From NCBI RefSeq assembly GCF_000152905.1, contig NZ_CH672419.1:156682-220681 (forward strand): DNA of 64,000 nt. Reading direction: 5' to 3'. This document shows positions 1-8,796 of the stretch, piece by piece. A program made the translations under genes and the position numbers. Origin of the DNA: Nitrobacter sp. Nb-311A (GTDB taxonomy: Bacteria; Pseudomonadota; Alphaproteobacteria; Rhizobiales; Xanthobacteraceae). Position 1 is the first letter of the stretch. The number at the start of each line of letters is the position of its first letter. Below the pieces are notes generated by a model that saw only the letters and a list, made by a program, of their open reading frames with translations, was not told the DNA's origin and made no database searches.

Positions 1-850
1 CAGCCGTATATGTCGAGAGCGCAATCGCCAGCGCGACAAACTCCGGGATCAGATGCGCGCCGCCAACGAAATTGAATCCCTTGAGGACCGGCATTTCGAA
101 CGTAAAGGGAACACCGAAAATGACCATCGCCGCGGCAGGAAGACCGATCAACAGGCCAAGGGCGTATGGCCACACGACCAGCGCCCGTCCACTTCGAAAC
201 AACCCGCGACGGGATCGATTCCGCAGCATCATGCAGCCGATGATCGCAACCACGACCGCCATGATGAACGCGATCAGCCCCTCGTATCCGACAGGCTTGG
301 GGATCACGAGACCGCGATTACTGAGAAAAATGCCGTCAAAGACCGAGATGCTTTGCTTCGGACTCGGAAGTGTACTCAACACCGCGAGATACCAGAACAG
401 AATCTGAAACAGTAAGGGCAGGTTTCGAACCAGTTCCACATAGCCGCCGGCAATGCGGGATATCAACCAGTTCGGCGACAACCGGCCGAGCGCCACCAAG
501 AAGCCGATGACCGTTGCAAAGAAAATTCCCACTGCGGCGACGACCAGCGTGTTCACAAGGCCAACAAGAAAAACGCGGGTGTAGCTATCGGTCTCGGAGT
601 ATGGGAGCAGGGTCTGGCTGACGCCGAAGCCCGCGGTATTTGACATGAAGCCAAGCCCGGATGCGATATGTTGCGCTTCCAGATTTCCTTTGGCGTTGGC
701 CACGATCTCATAGCCGGCCCACGTTAGCACAACGATGAACAACGCCTGCAACGCAAGCCCGCCCCACCCTGCCCGCCCGCCAAGCGCACGTCGTAGCCGG
801 AGGAAAAATTGCAACGGCGGTTTTCGGGACTTGACGGCCCTTCCCGGCAT
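1..850 (-). CDS. aapQ: Partial general L-amino-acid ABC transporter permease, AapQ-like
   Basis: This inner-membrane permease should form the channel of a polar amino-acid importer with AapM, AapP and AapJ. The frame stays open from about 895 to the left edge, so the C-terminus is outside the window. The translation shows hydrophobic segments separated by an early motif reading SETDSYTRVFLVGLVNTLVV, followed by RNLPLLLQILFWY, both typical of AapQ permeases. It lies 165 bases downstream of aapJ on the same strand. The start is uncertain: ATG at 850 is listed, but GTG at 895 and CTG at 892 sit right after an AAGGAGG sequence, so translation may begin slightly upstream. The family call is firm; the exact start is not. 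Confidence 0.85.
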   Translation of the reverse strand, partial: MPGRAVKSRKPPLQFFLRLRRALGGRAGWGGLALQALFIVVLTWAGYEIVANAKGNLEAQHIASGLGFMSNTAGFGVSQTLLPYSETDSYTRVFLVGLVNTLVVAAVGIFFATVIGFLVALGRLSPNWLISRIAGGYVELVRNLPLLFQILFWYLAVLSTLPSPKQSISVFDGIFLSNRGLVIPKPVGYEGLIAFIMAVVVAIIGCMMLRNRSRRGLFRSGRALVVWPYALGLLIGLPAAAMVIFGVPFTFEMPVLKGFNFVGGAHLIPEFVALAIALSTYTA

Positions 851-954
851 GGACGTCAGTGTCCCGAATCCGAAGTTCGTCTCATTTTGCAGCACCCTCC
901 TTGGAGAACGTCGGATTCAAAAGGACACAAGCTCCATGAATCTCGTGCGGCTTA

Positions 955-1009
955 GGTTCAGAAGCCCACTTGAAGGACCCGCAGGAAAGGTAAGGCGAGC
1001 TTCTGAACC
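955..1009 (-). promoter_or_regulatory. Stem-loop between aapJ and aapQ
   Basis: An 11-bp perfect inverted repeat, GGTTCAGAAGC at 955-965 and GCTTCTGAACC at 999-1009, surrounds a 33-base loop. On the minus-strand transcript it begins 7 bases after the aapJ stop. Hairpins at this position in binding-protein operons commonly protect the upstream message or reduce read-through to the permease; that role is inferred here. No T tract follows the stem, so it is not a classical terminator. Confidence 0.6.
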
Positions 1010-1015
1010 ACCACA

Positions 1016-2050
1016 CTAGCGGATCGGTGGCGCGTACTGAATGCCACCCTGATTCCAGAGCCTGTTGAGTCCTCGTGTGATTCCAAGCGGGGATCCGGCG
1101 CCGACATTGCGATCGAACGCTTCGCCATAGTTGCCAACGGCCTTGATGATGCGCGAAACCCAATCTTTGGTTACGCCGAGCTGCTCGCCGAAATTGCCGT
1201 CGGTCCCAAGAACGCGCTTGATTTCCGGGTTTTCCGATTTAGCCTTTTCGTCGACGTTCTTCTGCGTGATACCGAGCTCTTCGGCGTTGATCATCGCGAA
1301 CAGCGTCCATTTGACGATATCGAACCACTGGTCATCGCCTTGACGAACCATCGGCCCGAGCGGCTCCTTCGAGATCACCTCCGGCAGAACCGCATGATCG
1401 GCGGGATTGAGGAGTTTCAACCGCTGGGCGTAGAGCTGTGAAATATCCGACGTAAACACATCGCACCGGCCGGATTCGTAGGCCTTTAAGGTCTCGTCGG
1501 CCGTGCCGAACGCGATAACCTCGTATTTCATCTTATTGCTCTTGAAGTAATCGGCGAGATTCTGTTCGCTCGTGGTGCCGGTCTGGACGCAGACGGATGC
1601 GCTATTCAATTCCAGCGCCGAATTCACCTTGAGAGATTTCCTGACAAGGAAGCCTTGTCCGTCGTAGTAAGTCACGCCGGTGAAATTTCCTCCAAGCGAG
1701 GTATCGCGTGAGAGCGTCCATGATGTATCGCGCGACAGCACATCTATTTCGCCCCACTGCAGAGCTATAAACCGGTCTTTGGCGGATAGCGGGACAAACT
1801 TGACCTTGCTCGGATCGTTAAACACGACTGCCGCGATTGCGCGGCAGATGTCGACGTCAAGGCCGGTCCAGTTTCCTTTGTCGTCAGGGGTGGAGAACCC
1901 CGGTAACCCCTGAGTGACGCCACACGACAGCACGCCCCGTTCCTTGACTACGTCGAGCGTTGTCTTCGCCTTCGCGGATTCCTGCGCGGTTGCCGGTTGT
2001 AATGAAATACCAGCAGCGATAGCGAGAATGGCAGCAAGTACGCATTTCAT
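1016..2050 (-). CDS. aapJ: General L-amino-acid ABC transporter periplasmic binding protein
   Basis: This periplasmic solute-binding protein delivers polar amino acids to the AapQMP importer. The chosen ATG at 2050 gives 344 residues and is preceded by AAAGG; an in-frame TTG at 2065 is less likely. A signal peptide (MKCVLAAILAIAAG to about ATAQ) is followed by the family 3 binding fold, including LDVVKERGVLSCGVTQGLPGF and the domain around GNWTGLDVDICRAIAAVVF. Length and motifs match AapJ/BztA proteins. It is the promoter-proximal gene of the operon continued by the permease, and is transcribed away from metC. Confidence 0.93.
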   Translation of the reverse strand: MKCVLAAILAIAAGISLQPATAQESAKAKTTLDVVKERGVLSCGVTQGLPGFSTPDDKGNWTGLDVDICRAIAAVVFNDPSKVKFVPLSAKDRFIALQWGEIDVLSRDTSWTLSRDTSLGGNFTGVTYYDGQGFLVRKSLKVNSALELNSASVCVQTGTTSEQNLADYFKSNKMKYEVIAFGTADETLKAYESGRCDVFTSDISQLYAQRLKLLNPADHAVLPEVISKEPLGPMVRQGDDQWFDIVKWTLFAMINAEELGITQKNVDEKAKSENPEIKRVLGTDGNFGEQLGVTKDWVSRIIKAVGNYGEAFDRNVGAGSPLGITRGLNRLWNQGGIQYAPPIR

Positions 2051-2590
2051 GGCAATGCCTTTCAAGAAGTCAATTGATTGTCAATTTGTGCCGTTGAATC
2101 GCTCGTTTGAGTGCGGCCTGTCGATTCGCTTCTCCCACCAGAATCGGGCCAAAGACGGACCTTTGTCGATCAACCGTGGTTGAGAACAGATGGAAGCTCC
2201 AGCGGCTCTTTATGGTCGGCGGTGGGTTGAATTCCATCACGAAACGACGAAAGCCTTTCCGCTTCTGATTGAGTCAGAAGTGGGGCTCTCAGATTTTGAT
2301 CTGACGCGTTTTCTTCACGCGAGCCGGTGTCCACTTCGCTCGAAAGCTGCTCTTGCGCCGGACTCTAGCATGCGCATCCGTTCAGCGAGTCTCCTTGCGA
2401 GGGTTGGTATCAAGGAGCCACTAGCAGATATAGGCTGCCAGCGGGGTTTTAATTTGACGGGCTCCGCGACGCGCGGGGTTGACGAGTGGCTTTCCCTTCC
2501 TGTTACTACCCAACCACTCTGGACCTAAGATCCGGCAAGTTTCGAGGCAGGCGTTAGCGGCAAAATGCCTCGTTTATCAGCGGCGAGGAT
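2051..2590. other. aapJ-metC divergent intergenic region
   Basis: This 540-base gap must hold the promoters for aapJ (leftward) and metC (rightward). I find no convincing gene in it. It contains one copy of a dispersed repeat (about 2296-2348) described separately. A metC ribosome-binding site, GCGAGG, lies just before the ATG at 2591. No recognisable SAM riboswitch was seen upstream of metC. Confidence 0.5.
2296..2348. repeat. Dispersed repeat with TCTGACGCG...TTCTTCACGCGA core
   Basis: The core TTTGATCTGACGCG followed by a short spacer and CTTCACGCGA occurs here and again near 40280-40308. In this copy it continues into a segment reading CCACTTCGCTCGAAAGCT. Sequences of this kind are familiar as multicopy intergenic repeats in Bradyrhizobium and relatives. 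The inner CGCG...CGCG elements could form a small hairpin. Function is unknown. Confidence 0.55.
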
Positions 2591-3787
2591 ATGACCTTCT
2601 CGAAAGGCGACAGATCCACGGATTCGCTTCGGGCGGAAACCCGACTGGTCGTTTCCGGTCGAGACACCGAGTCGCAGAAAGGATTCGTCAATCCTCCCAT
2701 TGTCCGCGGGTCGACCGTCCTTTATCCGACTGCCGGCGACCTTCACGCCCATCGGGGGGAATTCCAGTACGGACGGTTCGGCACTCCTTCAACCCGCGCG
2801 TTGCAGGATGCGTTGGCGACATTGGAAGGCTCGCATTGCGCAGGCGTGGGCCTCGTTCCATCGGGGGTGTCTGCGATTTCCGCAGCGCTGTTGTCCGTGC
2901 TGAAGGCCGGCGATCATGTTCTCGTCTGCGACAATGTTTATCGCCCTACGCGACAATTCTGCGATGGGGTGCTGGCGCGCTACGGAGTCGAAACCACCTA
3001 TTTCGACCCACTGATCGGCTCGGGGATCGCCGCGCTGTTCCTGCCGGAAACCCGCGCGGTAATGGTTGAGGCTCCAGGCTCTCAGTCTTTGGAGATGCCG
3101 GACGTTCCGGCGATCGCTGCCGCGGCACACGCCCGCGGAGCGCTTGTGATCGACGACAATACGTGGGCAACTCCCCTCTTCCGCCGCGCGCTCGAACAAG
3201 GCGTGGACATCAGCATCCAGGCTGCGACCAAGTACATCGGAGGACACTCCGACATTATGTTCGGAACCGTTGCCGCCAATGCCAAGGCGTGGCCGGCGCT
3301 CATCGAAACCATCAAACTGCTCGGCCTGTGCGTCGGTCCCGACGACGTGTTTCTGGCCCTTCGCGGATTACGCACCCTTGCGGTGAGGCTTCATCATCAC
3401 CAGCAGGCCGCGACCGATATCGCGCATTGGCTCGCGCAGCGGCCGGAAGTTGCGAGAATTCTGTATCCCTCATTGCAGGACGATCCCGGCCACGCGATCT
3501 GGAAAAGGGACTTCACCGGTGCATCGGGCTTGTTCAGCATTGTCCTGAAGCCCGCGCCACAACAAGCGGTCGATGCGCTGCTCGATGCGCTGAAACTGTT
3601 TGGAATGGGTTACTCGTGGGGTGGCTTCGAAAGCCTCATCATTCCCTTCGACTGCGCTTTGTATCGGACCGCGACAAAGTGGGAGCCGGGCGGACCGACG
3701 CTGCGGTTACACATCGGCCTTGAGAACGTGGACGATCTCAAAGCCGATCTCGCACGGGGATTTGAAGCCTTCAACGCCCGGCAATGA
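2591..3787 (+). CDS. metC: Cystathionine beta-lyase
   Basis: This cytosolic PLP enzyme cleaves cystathionine to homocysteine, pyruvate and ammonia in methionine synthesis. The 398 residues match the Cys/Met-metabolism PLP family. Visible features are the YGRFGTPSTRALQDALATLEG segment (residues about 60-80), the PLP-phosphate loop region GLVPSGVSAIS, DDNTWATPLFRRALEQG, and the Schiff-base lysine in AATKYIGGHSD near residue 215. The ending YSWGGFESL and RLHIGLENVDDLKADL favours MetC over gamma-synthases or sulfhydrylases. It stands alone, divergent from aapJ and convergent with the small LABN protein gene. Confidence 0.93.
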   Translation: MTFSKGDRSTDSLRAETRLVVSGRDTESQKGFVNPPIVRGSTVLYPTAGDLHAHRGEFQYGRFGTPSTRALQDALATLEGSHCAGVGLVPSGVSAISAALLSVLKAGDHVLVCDNVYRPTRQFCDGVLARYGVETTYFDPLIGSGIAALFLPETRAVMVEAPGSQSLEMPDVPAIAAAAHARGALVIDDNTWATPLFRRALEQGVDISIQAATKYIGGHSDIMFGTVAANAKAWPALIETIKLLGLCVGPDDVFLALRGLRTLAVRLHHHQQAATDIAHWLAQRPEVARILYPSLQDDPGHAIWKRDFTGASGLFSIVLKPAPQQAVDALLDALKLFGMGYSWGGFESLIIPFDCALYRTATKWEPGGPTLRLHIGLENVDDLKADLARGFEAFNARQ

Positions 3788-3813
3788 ACCATTCCGCGCC
3801 GTCGTGTTTCTCT

Positions 3814-4137
3814 TTACGTCGATGATTGGCGTCCATTGAGAATGATGAAATACACGTTGCGAAAATAAACAATGAGCCCGAGAGCCTGGCCGGCGATGAA
3901 TACCGGGTCTCGCCGATAGAGGGCGTAAACCAGAAGAAGAGTTCCTCCTCCTATTGAGAAGAACCAGAACGCCACGGGGATTACGCTTTTTCGCGCCCGT
4001 TCGGATGCAATCCATTGCACGACGAACCGCATGGTGAAGAGACCCTGCGCAACGAAACCGAGAACGACCCAGCCGTCGAAATTAGTTACGAACACATCGT
4101 AGAAATAGTTCGTCAGCATCTCGACAGTGTCAGTCAT
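3814..4137 (-). CDS. Lipid-A-disaccharide-synthase N-terminal-like membrane protein (LABN)
   Basis: This 107-residue inner-membrane protein has three hydrophobic segments (about residues 18-38, 55-72 and 80-98) and the family signature GFVAQGLFTMRFVVQWIASE, with arginines flanking the second segment. The family is found at the N-terminus of some LpxB proteins or as separate small proteins beside GT2 and GT39 glycosyltransferases, as here. It overlaps the GT2 gene by 8 bases and is the last gene of the envelope operon, so it probably assists lipid-linked sugar transfer. The exact reaction is unknown. Confidence 0.85.
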   Translation of the reverse strand: MTDTVEMLTNYFYDVFVTNFDGWVVLGFVAQGLFTMRFVVQWIASERARKSVIPVAFWFFSIGGGTLLLVYALYRRDPVFIAGQALGLIVYFRNVYFIILNGRQSST

Positions 4138-4879
4138 GACGCATAACCTCGGTTGCGACGGGCGTCGATTTCTTACGGCGGATCAACCACCACACTCCGG
4201 CGAGGTCAATGATTCCGATCCATAGACGATCGAAGAATCCGTAATTCGAAACGCCCGACCGTCGCGGCCGGTCGGTTACGTCGACATAGGTGACGTCATA
4301 GCCCTCTCGACGCACCAGCGCCGGGAGAAACCGGTGCAGGCCGTCGAAATAAGGGAGGGACAGAAACACCTCCCGCCGAAAAGCCTTTAGCCCGCAACCG
4401 GTGTCGCGCGTTCCGTCACTCAGCACCCAGCTTCGCACCTTGTTCGCGATTCGCGATTGAAATTTCTTGAAGCCGGTATCCTTGCGGCCGACGCGTTGGC
4501 CGGCGGCAAGACCAATACGCCCCTCGCCCTTCTCGATCGCGATTATGAGTGCCGGCAGAAATTCCGGATTGTTCTGACCGTCGCCATCCAGCGTCGCAAC
4601 GATCGAGGCGCGTGCGGCCCGCACCCCGGTTCGAACCGCCGCAGATTGACCCGATGACGTTTCGTGGCGAATCTGGCGCACGGTCCCGCGATTGGCCATG
4701 ATCGCGGTCAACCGCGCGGCGGTCGCGTCAGTGGAGCCGTCGTCGACATAGACAATTTCGTAATCCCATCGGCCGTCGAGCGCCGCAGCAATCTCATCGA
4801 TCAAGGGCGCGATATTGTCCGCCTCGTTACGCACAGGCACAACAATGGAAACTGTCGGCGCGGTCGTGCTGATGGACAT
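4130..4879 (-). CDS. Family 2 glycosyltransferase, dolichyl/polyprenyl-phosphate sugar type
   Basis: This GT-A fold enzyme (249 residues) probably moves a nucleotide-activated sugar to a polyprenyl phosphate at the inner membrane. Residues 9-45 hold VSIVVPVRNEADNIAPLIDE and IVYVDDGSTDATAA, and DGDGQNNPEF provides the DxD metal site. CGLKAFRREVF and the FLPALVRREGY segment resemble DPM1 and ArnC proteins. Unlike ArnC, it has no long C-terminal double membrane segment; one hydrophobic patch, DLAGVWWLI, lies near the end. Its start codon overlaps the stop of the GT39 gene by one base, so the two are translationally coupled and probably serve the same lipid-sugar pathway. Confidence 0.9.
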   Translation of the reverse strand: MSISTTAPTVSIVVPVRNEADNIAPLIDEIAAALDGRWDYEIVYVDDGSTDATAARLTAIMANRGTVRQIRHETSSGQSAAVRTGVRAARASIVATLDGDGQNNPEFLPALIIAIEKGEGRIGLAAGQRVGRKDTGFKKFQSRIANKVRSWVLSDGTRDTGCGLKAFRREVFLSLPYFDGLHRFLPALVRREGYDVTYVDVTDRPRRSGVSNYGFFDRLWIGIIDLAGVWWLIRRKKSTPVATEVMRHD

Positions 4880-6621
4880 TAACGCGTCCCCTCAGAGCGG
4901 AAGATGGCGATTGAAATCGTCTTGCCCTGCGAGAAGTTAAAACCATCGATTCGGGTCGCAACGTTGTAGCGCAACCCGATCGCCTCGGCGCGTTGCGCGA
5001 AGGCCCGCTCGGAACGGGATTCGACAAGCGCAAACCGGCAACTTCCATGGCGGAGAAAATCGGCGGCCCCGGAGCCGTCGGTCAGCAGCGTCGACGTTCC
5101 CGTCATGAAGACCAGACTTGGCTCATGGTAGCCAGCCGCTGCTGCCTTCGGCCCGATACACTCGACGTTTCGCAGCGCGCGTGCGACTTCGGGACTTGGG
5201 AACAATGGCGTCAGCGCCGCGACGATGATCCCATAGACGGAGGCGCTCAGGAACAGCGCCGCGAGAACCGCATTCAGCAGGGAGCGTTCCGCGTTATAAT
5301 CATCGTAAAGCCACCAGGCGAACAGTCCGGAGATCAACGCCGCCGCGGCGAACGGCCACGCCAGGAAAACCGGCTGGCGCGTTAGGGTTATGGTCGCGAT
5401 GATCGCGAGCACGAGAGTCATCGCGGGGATGGCAAACCACCATGCCGTGCCCTTGGTGAGCCATGATTGGGAAAGGAGACGACGCTCCAGCGCCCAAACC
5501 GACAAGATCGCGACCGCAGGATATAGCGGCAGCACATAATGCGGAAGTTTCGTCAATACGAGTTCAAACACGATCCATGAGGGAACCAGCCACGCTAGCA
5601 GAAACCGCACTTCCGGCTCCCGCCGCATGCGCCAGACCGCGGGCGCCGCCAATCCCGCGAGCGCTGCGCCGGGCCAGAACGTAATCCAGAATAGCAGGAA
5701 GTAGGTGCCGGGCGGCGCTCCATGCGATTCCTGAGCCGCGAGCTTGCTCAGCATATCGCCGCCGATCGAGTCGGTGAAAAACGTATCGCCGGCGCGGAGG
5801 AAGATCGCAACGAACCACGGCATGACGAGGACAGACATCCACATCAGCCCCCAGACGGATCGCAGCCGCCACAGCCATGATGCGGAGCGATCGAGAATGG
5901 CGACGGTCCCGATCGTCAATCCCACGAACATCAGGATCAACGGACCTTTCAGCAAAACTCCCCCCGCGAGCGCGGTCCAGAAGATCGCCGGATGTATCCA
6001 GGACGGATGCTCGGGATTCTCGCGCCGCCGGGATGACAGATAGATTCGCGCAAGCGCACCCATCGCCGCCACAATGGTCAGCAACAGCATCGCATCCGTC
6101 TTTGCGAGCCGCGCTTCCACTCCCAGCAGGACCGAACTGCACATGATCAGTCCGGCCAAAACAGCGCCCCGTCTGGTTATAAACGCCAGCGCGGCCCAAT
6201 AGGTCAAAAGCACCGCGCCGATCGCACCGATCAGAGAGGGCACACGATAGAGCCAGATGCGAATCTGCGCGCGCGGCAGGCCGAGAGATGACGCCGTCTC
6301 GACGGCGGCTGCCTGTAGCCAGTAAATGCCGACCGGTTTCTTGTACCGCACTTCGCCCTGAAAGCGGATGTCGACGAAGTCGCCGGTCTCGACCATCTGT
6401 TTGGTCGCCTGGGCGAAACGGGCCTCGTCGCGGTCTATTGGCGGGATGTTGAAAAAACCAGGCAGAAAGAACAGCAGACCGACGATCGTCAGAAACAGCA
6501 CCGATCTGATATGATTGGCGGAGACAAAGTCGATCACGTTCGCCAGACCCCGTCCCGTACCCAGCGGGTTTTTCGGCTCACGCGGCTGTCCAAATCGGGG
6601 ACGGGGAAAAGTCTCGGCCAT
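4879..6621 (-). CDS. Family 39 glycosyltransferase, ArnT-like integral membrane protein
   Basis: This inner-membrane enzyme is expected to use a polyprenyl-phosphate sugar, probably made by the adjacent GT2 protein, to glycosylate lipid A or another periplasmic acceptor. The PMT/ArnT motif IDRDEARFAQATKQMVETG with its catalytic acidic residues follows the first membrane segment, and FQGEVRYKKPVGIYWLQ is the second conserved loop. About a dozen hydrophobic stretches follow and a soluble tail ends the protein. I chose ATG at 6621 (580 residues); an in-frame start at 6657 would add 12 residues. The 50-base gap to pbpC suggests one operon. The transferred sugar cannot be read from sequence. Confidence 0.88.
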   Translation of the reverse strand: MAETFPRPRFGQPREPKNPLGTGRGLANVIDFVSANHIRSVLFLTIVGLLFFLPGFFNIPPIDRDEARFAQATKQMVETGDFVDIRFQGEVRYKKPVGIYWLQAAAVETASSLGLPRAQIRIWLYRVPSLIGAIGAVLLTYWAALAFITRRGAVLAGLIMCSSVLLGVEARLAKTDAMLLLTIVAAMGALARIYLSSRRRENPEHPSWIHPAIFWTALAGGVLLKGPLILMFVGLTIGTVAILDRSASWLWRLRSVWGLMWMSVLVMPWFVAIFLRAGDTFFTDSIGGDMLSKLAAQESHGAPPGTYFLLFWITFWPGAALAGLAAPAVWRMRREPEVRFLLAWLVPSWIVFELVLTKLPHYVLPLYPAVAILSVWALERRLLSQSWLTKGTAWWFAIPAMTLVLAIIATITLTRQPVFLAWPFAAAALISGLFAWWLYDDYNAERSLLNAVLAALFLSASVYGIIVAALTPLFPSPEVARALRNVECIGPKAAAAGYHEPSLVFMTGTSTLLTDGSGAADFLRHGSCRFALVESRSERAFAQRAEAIGLRYNVATRIDGFNFSQGKTISIAIFRSEGTR

Positions 6622-6672
6622 GGGATTCCGCATACGCTGAACCTGAGGCAGGGACAACCGCTTGGCCGGCCA

Positions 6673-8796
6673 CTATTGAATTCTGACTGTAACTGTGTCC
6701 GCGGTGCCAGCCGCGTCCATCACCGTCAGCCGGACGAAACCCGGCCCGGGAGGGTCGATCATCCGCTGACGACGGCCGTCGATCACTCCGATAGCCTTCC
6801 CGTTGACCAGCATTGTCATCGGCAGGCTGCCTCCCGTCACCTTCACCGGCAGCGGAGACAGCGTTCCCTGCCCTGCCCCGGCATCGATCCGCGAGCCATT
6901 CAACGGAAACTGGATACGGAGCCTGCGCCCGTTATCGCCAGTCCGGATGAATTCACCGGCCGAACGAAACCGCCTCAAGGGAAGCGGAAGTTTTGCATTA
7001 TTGGTGACGGTGAGGGTTCCGCGCGGAGCCTTGGGCAGCGGCGCAGGCAGCCTGCCGGTGCGAGCGAAGGCATCAAACAGAATGGGCGCAGCCGCCACGC
7101 GTCCGATAAGACCGGGAACCGGCGCACCGTCAGGGCGTCCGACCCAAACGCCGATGGTCATGCGGCCGTCAAAGCCAACGGACCACGCATCGCGATAACC
7201 GTAGCTTGTGCCGGTCTTGAAAGCGATCCGGTTCCGGACAGCGTTTTCCGGCGGCGGCGTTCCCAAAAGGACATTGCTGATCTGCCAGGCGGCGACGGCA
7301 TCCAGCAACCGCAAAGGCTCGCGGCCGCCGGAGTCGCCGTGCTCGATTTCGCGCAAAGGCATCACGCTGCCCAGCCTGGGAATGCCGGAATAAACCTGCA
7401 CCAGGTCGAGGAGCGTCACGCCGACGCCGCCCAATCCCATCGCGAGACCCGGAGCCTCATCCTTGGGGAGCACCAGACTGGCGCCCGCCTGTTTCAGCCG
7501 CGACGACAATCGGCTGGCGCCGACGCGGTCGAGCAGTTCGATTGCCGGAACGTTGAGCGATAATTGCAGAGCCCGGCGCACCGGGACGGTGCCCTGAAAT
7601 GTCATATCGAAGTTTTCCGGCGCGTAGTTGCCAAACCGGACCGGGCGATCGTCGATCAGGCTATCCGGATGGACCAGCCCGTCTTCGAACGCCAGCCCAT
7701 AGATGAACGGCTTCAAGGTCGATCCCGGCGAGCGTACCGCCCGCGTCATGTCCACCTGCCCGGCCAACCGCTCGTTGAAATAATCCGCGGAGCCGACATG
7801 GGCCATCACATCGCCGGTTACGTTGTCCACCGCGACGATACCGACCGAAATGTCCGGCCCGAGTGCAGCCGCGCGGTCGTGCGCCAGCGCTTCGAGCTGC
7901 CGCTGTAATCCGGACTCCAGCGTCAGCCTGATGCGGCTCAAATTTTTGTGGGTGGCCAGCGCCTGATCCGCCGAATGCGGCGCCAGCATCGGAAATGGTC
8001 GGCGTTTCCGCATAACCGGGACCGCCATGGCCCGCTCGGCATCTTCGGCGGCAATGCGCGCGTCCTCAACCATGCGCATGAGCACACGGTCGCGGGCCGC
8101 GCGCGCGGCGGCAGGATGTCTGTCGAGGCGCCGCCGTTCCGGCGATTGAGGCAAGGCCACCAGCAGAGCCGACTCTGCCAGCGACAGCCGCTTCGGCTCC
8201 TTGCCGAAATAGGCAAGGGTCGCCGCGCGAATACCTTCGAGATTTCCGCCGAACGGCGCGAGCGTCAGATACAGATTGAGTATTTCATTCTTGGAGAGTT
8301 CGTGCTCGAGTTGGAACGCGCGAACGATCTGATGCAGTTTGGCATACATTGAGCGTCGCCGGCGTGGCTCGATCAGCCGGGCAAGCTGCATGGTGATGGT
8401 TGAACCGCCGGAGACGATGCGACCACGGGTCAAAAGTTGCAGCGCCGCGCGGCCAAGTGCGAGCGGGTCGACGCCCCGGTGCGAATAGAATCGCTGATCT
8501 TCATACCCCAGCAGCACGTTGAGATATCGGGGATCGACGTCGGTCCTGGCATCGACCGGCAATCGCCAACGGCCGTCGGCCATGGCGAATGCGCGCAGCA
8601 ATTTGCCGTTGCGGTCGAGCACGATGGTCGAGACCTCGCGCGTCGCCGCCAGCGGCAGAGGTCCCAACGAAACGATCCAGCTTGCAACCGCACCGGTGAT
8701 TACCATTGCGAGCATCGCAAGGACTGCCGCCACCAGCTTCACCCGCCGCCACCGATGCGGTTGCAAGGGCATTGCAGGGCTGTCGGGCATGGTCAT
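6673..8796 (-). CDS. pbpC: Penicillin-binding protein 1C
   Basis: This bifunctional peptidoglycan synthase (707 residues) has an N-terminal membrane anchor (about 15-40), a GT51 transglycosylase domain and a transpeptidase-like domain. GT51 motifs include EDQRFYSHRGVD with its catalytic glutamate and GGSTITMQLARL. The penicillin-binding motifs are STLK in SPGSTLKPFIYG, SLN in LQLSLNVPAIE, and KTG in FKTGTSYGYRDAW. The C-terminal 90 residues form the extra domain usual for PBP1C. The start overlaps the stop of the alpha-2-macroglobulin gene by four bases. This gene pair is conserved in many Gram-negatives and is thought to link wall repair to protease trapping. Confidence 0.95.
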   Translation of the reverse strand: MTMPDSPAMPLQPHRWRRVKLVAAVLAMLAMVITGAVASWIVSLGPLPLAATREVSTIVLDRNGKLLRAFAMADGRWRLPVDARTDVDPRYLNVLLGYEDQRFYSHRGVDPLALGRAALQLLTRGRIVSGGSTITMQLARLIEPRRRRSMYAKLHQIVRAFQLEHELSKNEILNLYLTLAPFGGNLEGIRAATLAYFGKEPKRLSLAESALLVALPQSPERRRLDRHPAAARAARDRVLMRMVEDARIAAEDAERAMAVPVMRKRRPFPMLAPHSADQALATHKNLSRIRLTLESGLQRQLEALAHDRAAALGPDISVGIVAVDNVTGDVMAHVGSADYFNERLAGQVDMTRAVRSPGSTLKPFIYGLAFEDGLVHPDSLIDDRPVRFGNYAPENFDMTFQGTVPVRRALQLSLNVPAIELLDRVGASRLSSRLKQAGASLVLPKDEAPGLAMGLGGVGVTLLDLVQVYSGIPRLGSVMPLREIEHGDSGGREPLRLLDAVAAWQISNVLLGTPPPENAVRNRIAFKTGTSYGYRDAWSVGFDGRMTIGVWVGRPDGAPVPGLIGRVAAAPILFDAFARTGRLPAPLPKAPRGTLTVTNNAKLPLPLRRFRSAGEFIRTGDNGRRLRIQFPLNGSRIDAGAGQGTLSPLPVKVTGGSLPMTMLVNGKAIGVIDGRRQRMIDPPGPGFVRLTVMDAAGTADTVTVRIQ

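Noticed and set aside
2051-2590. Possible methionine-related riboswitch before metC
   Set aside because: The leader contains a dispersed repeat and no conserved aptamer pattern that I recognise.
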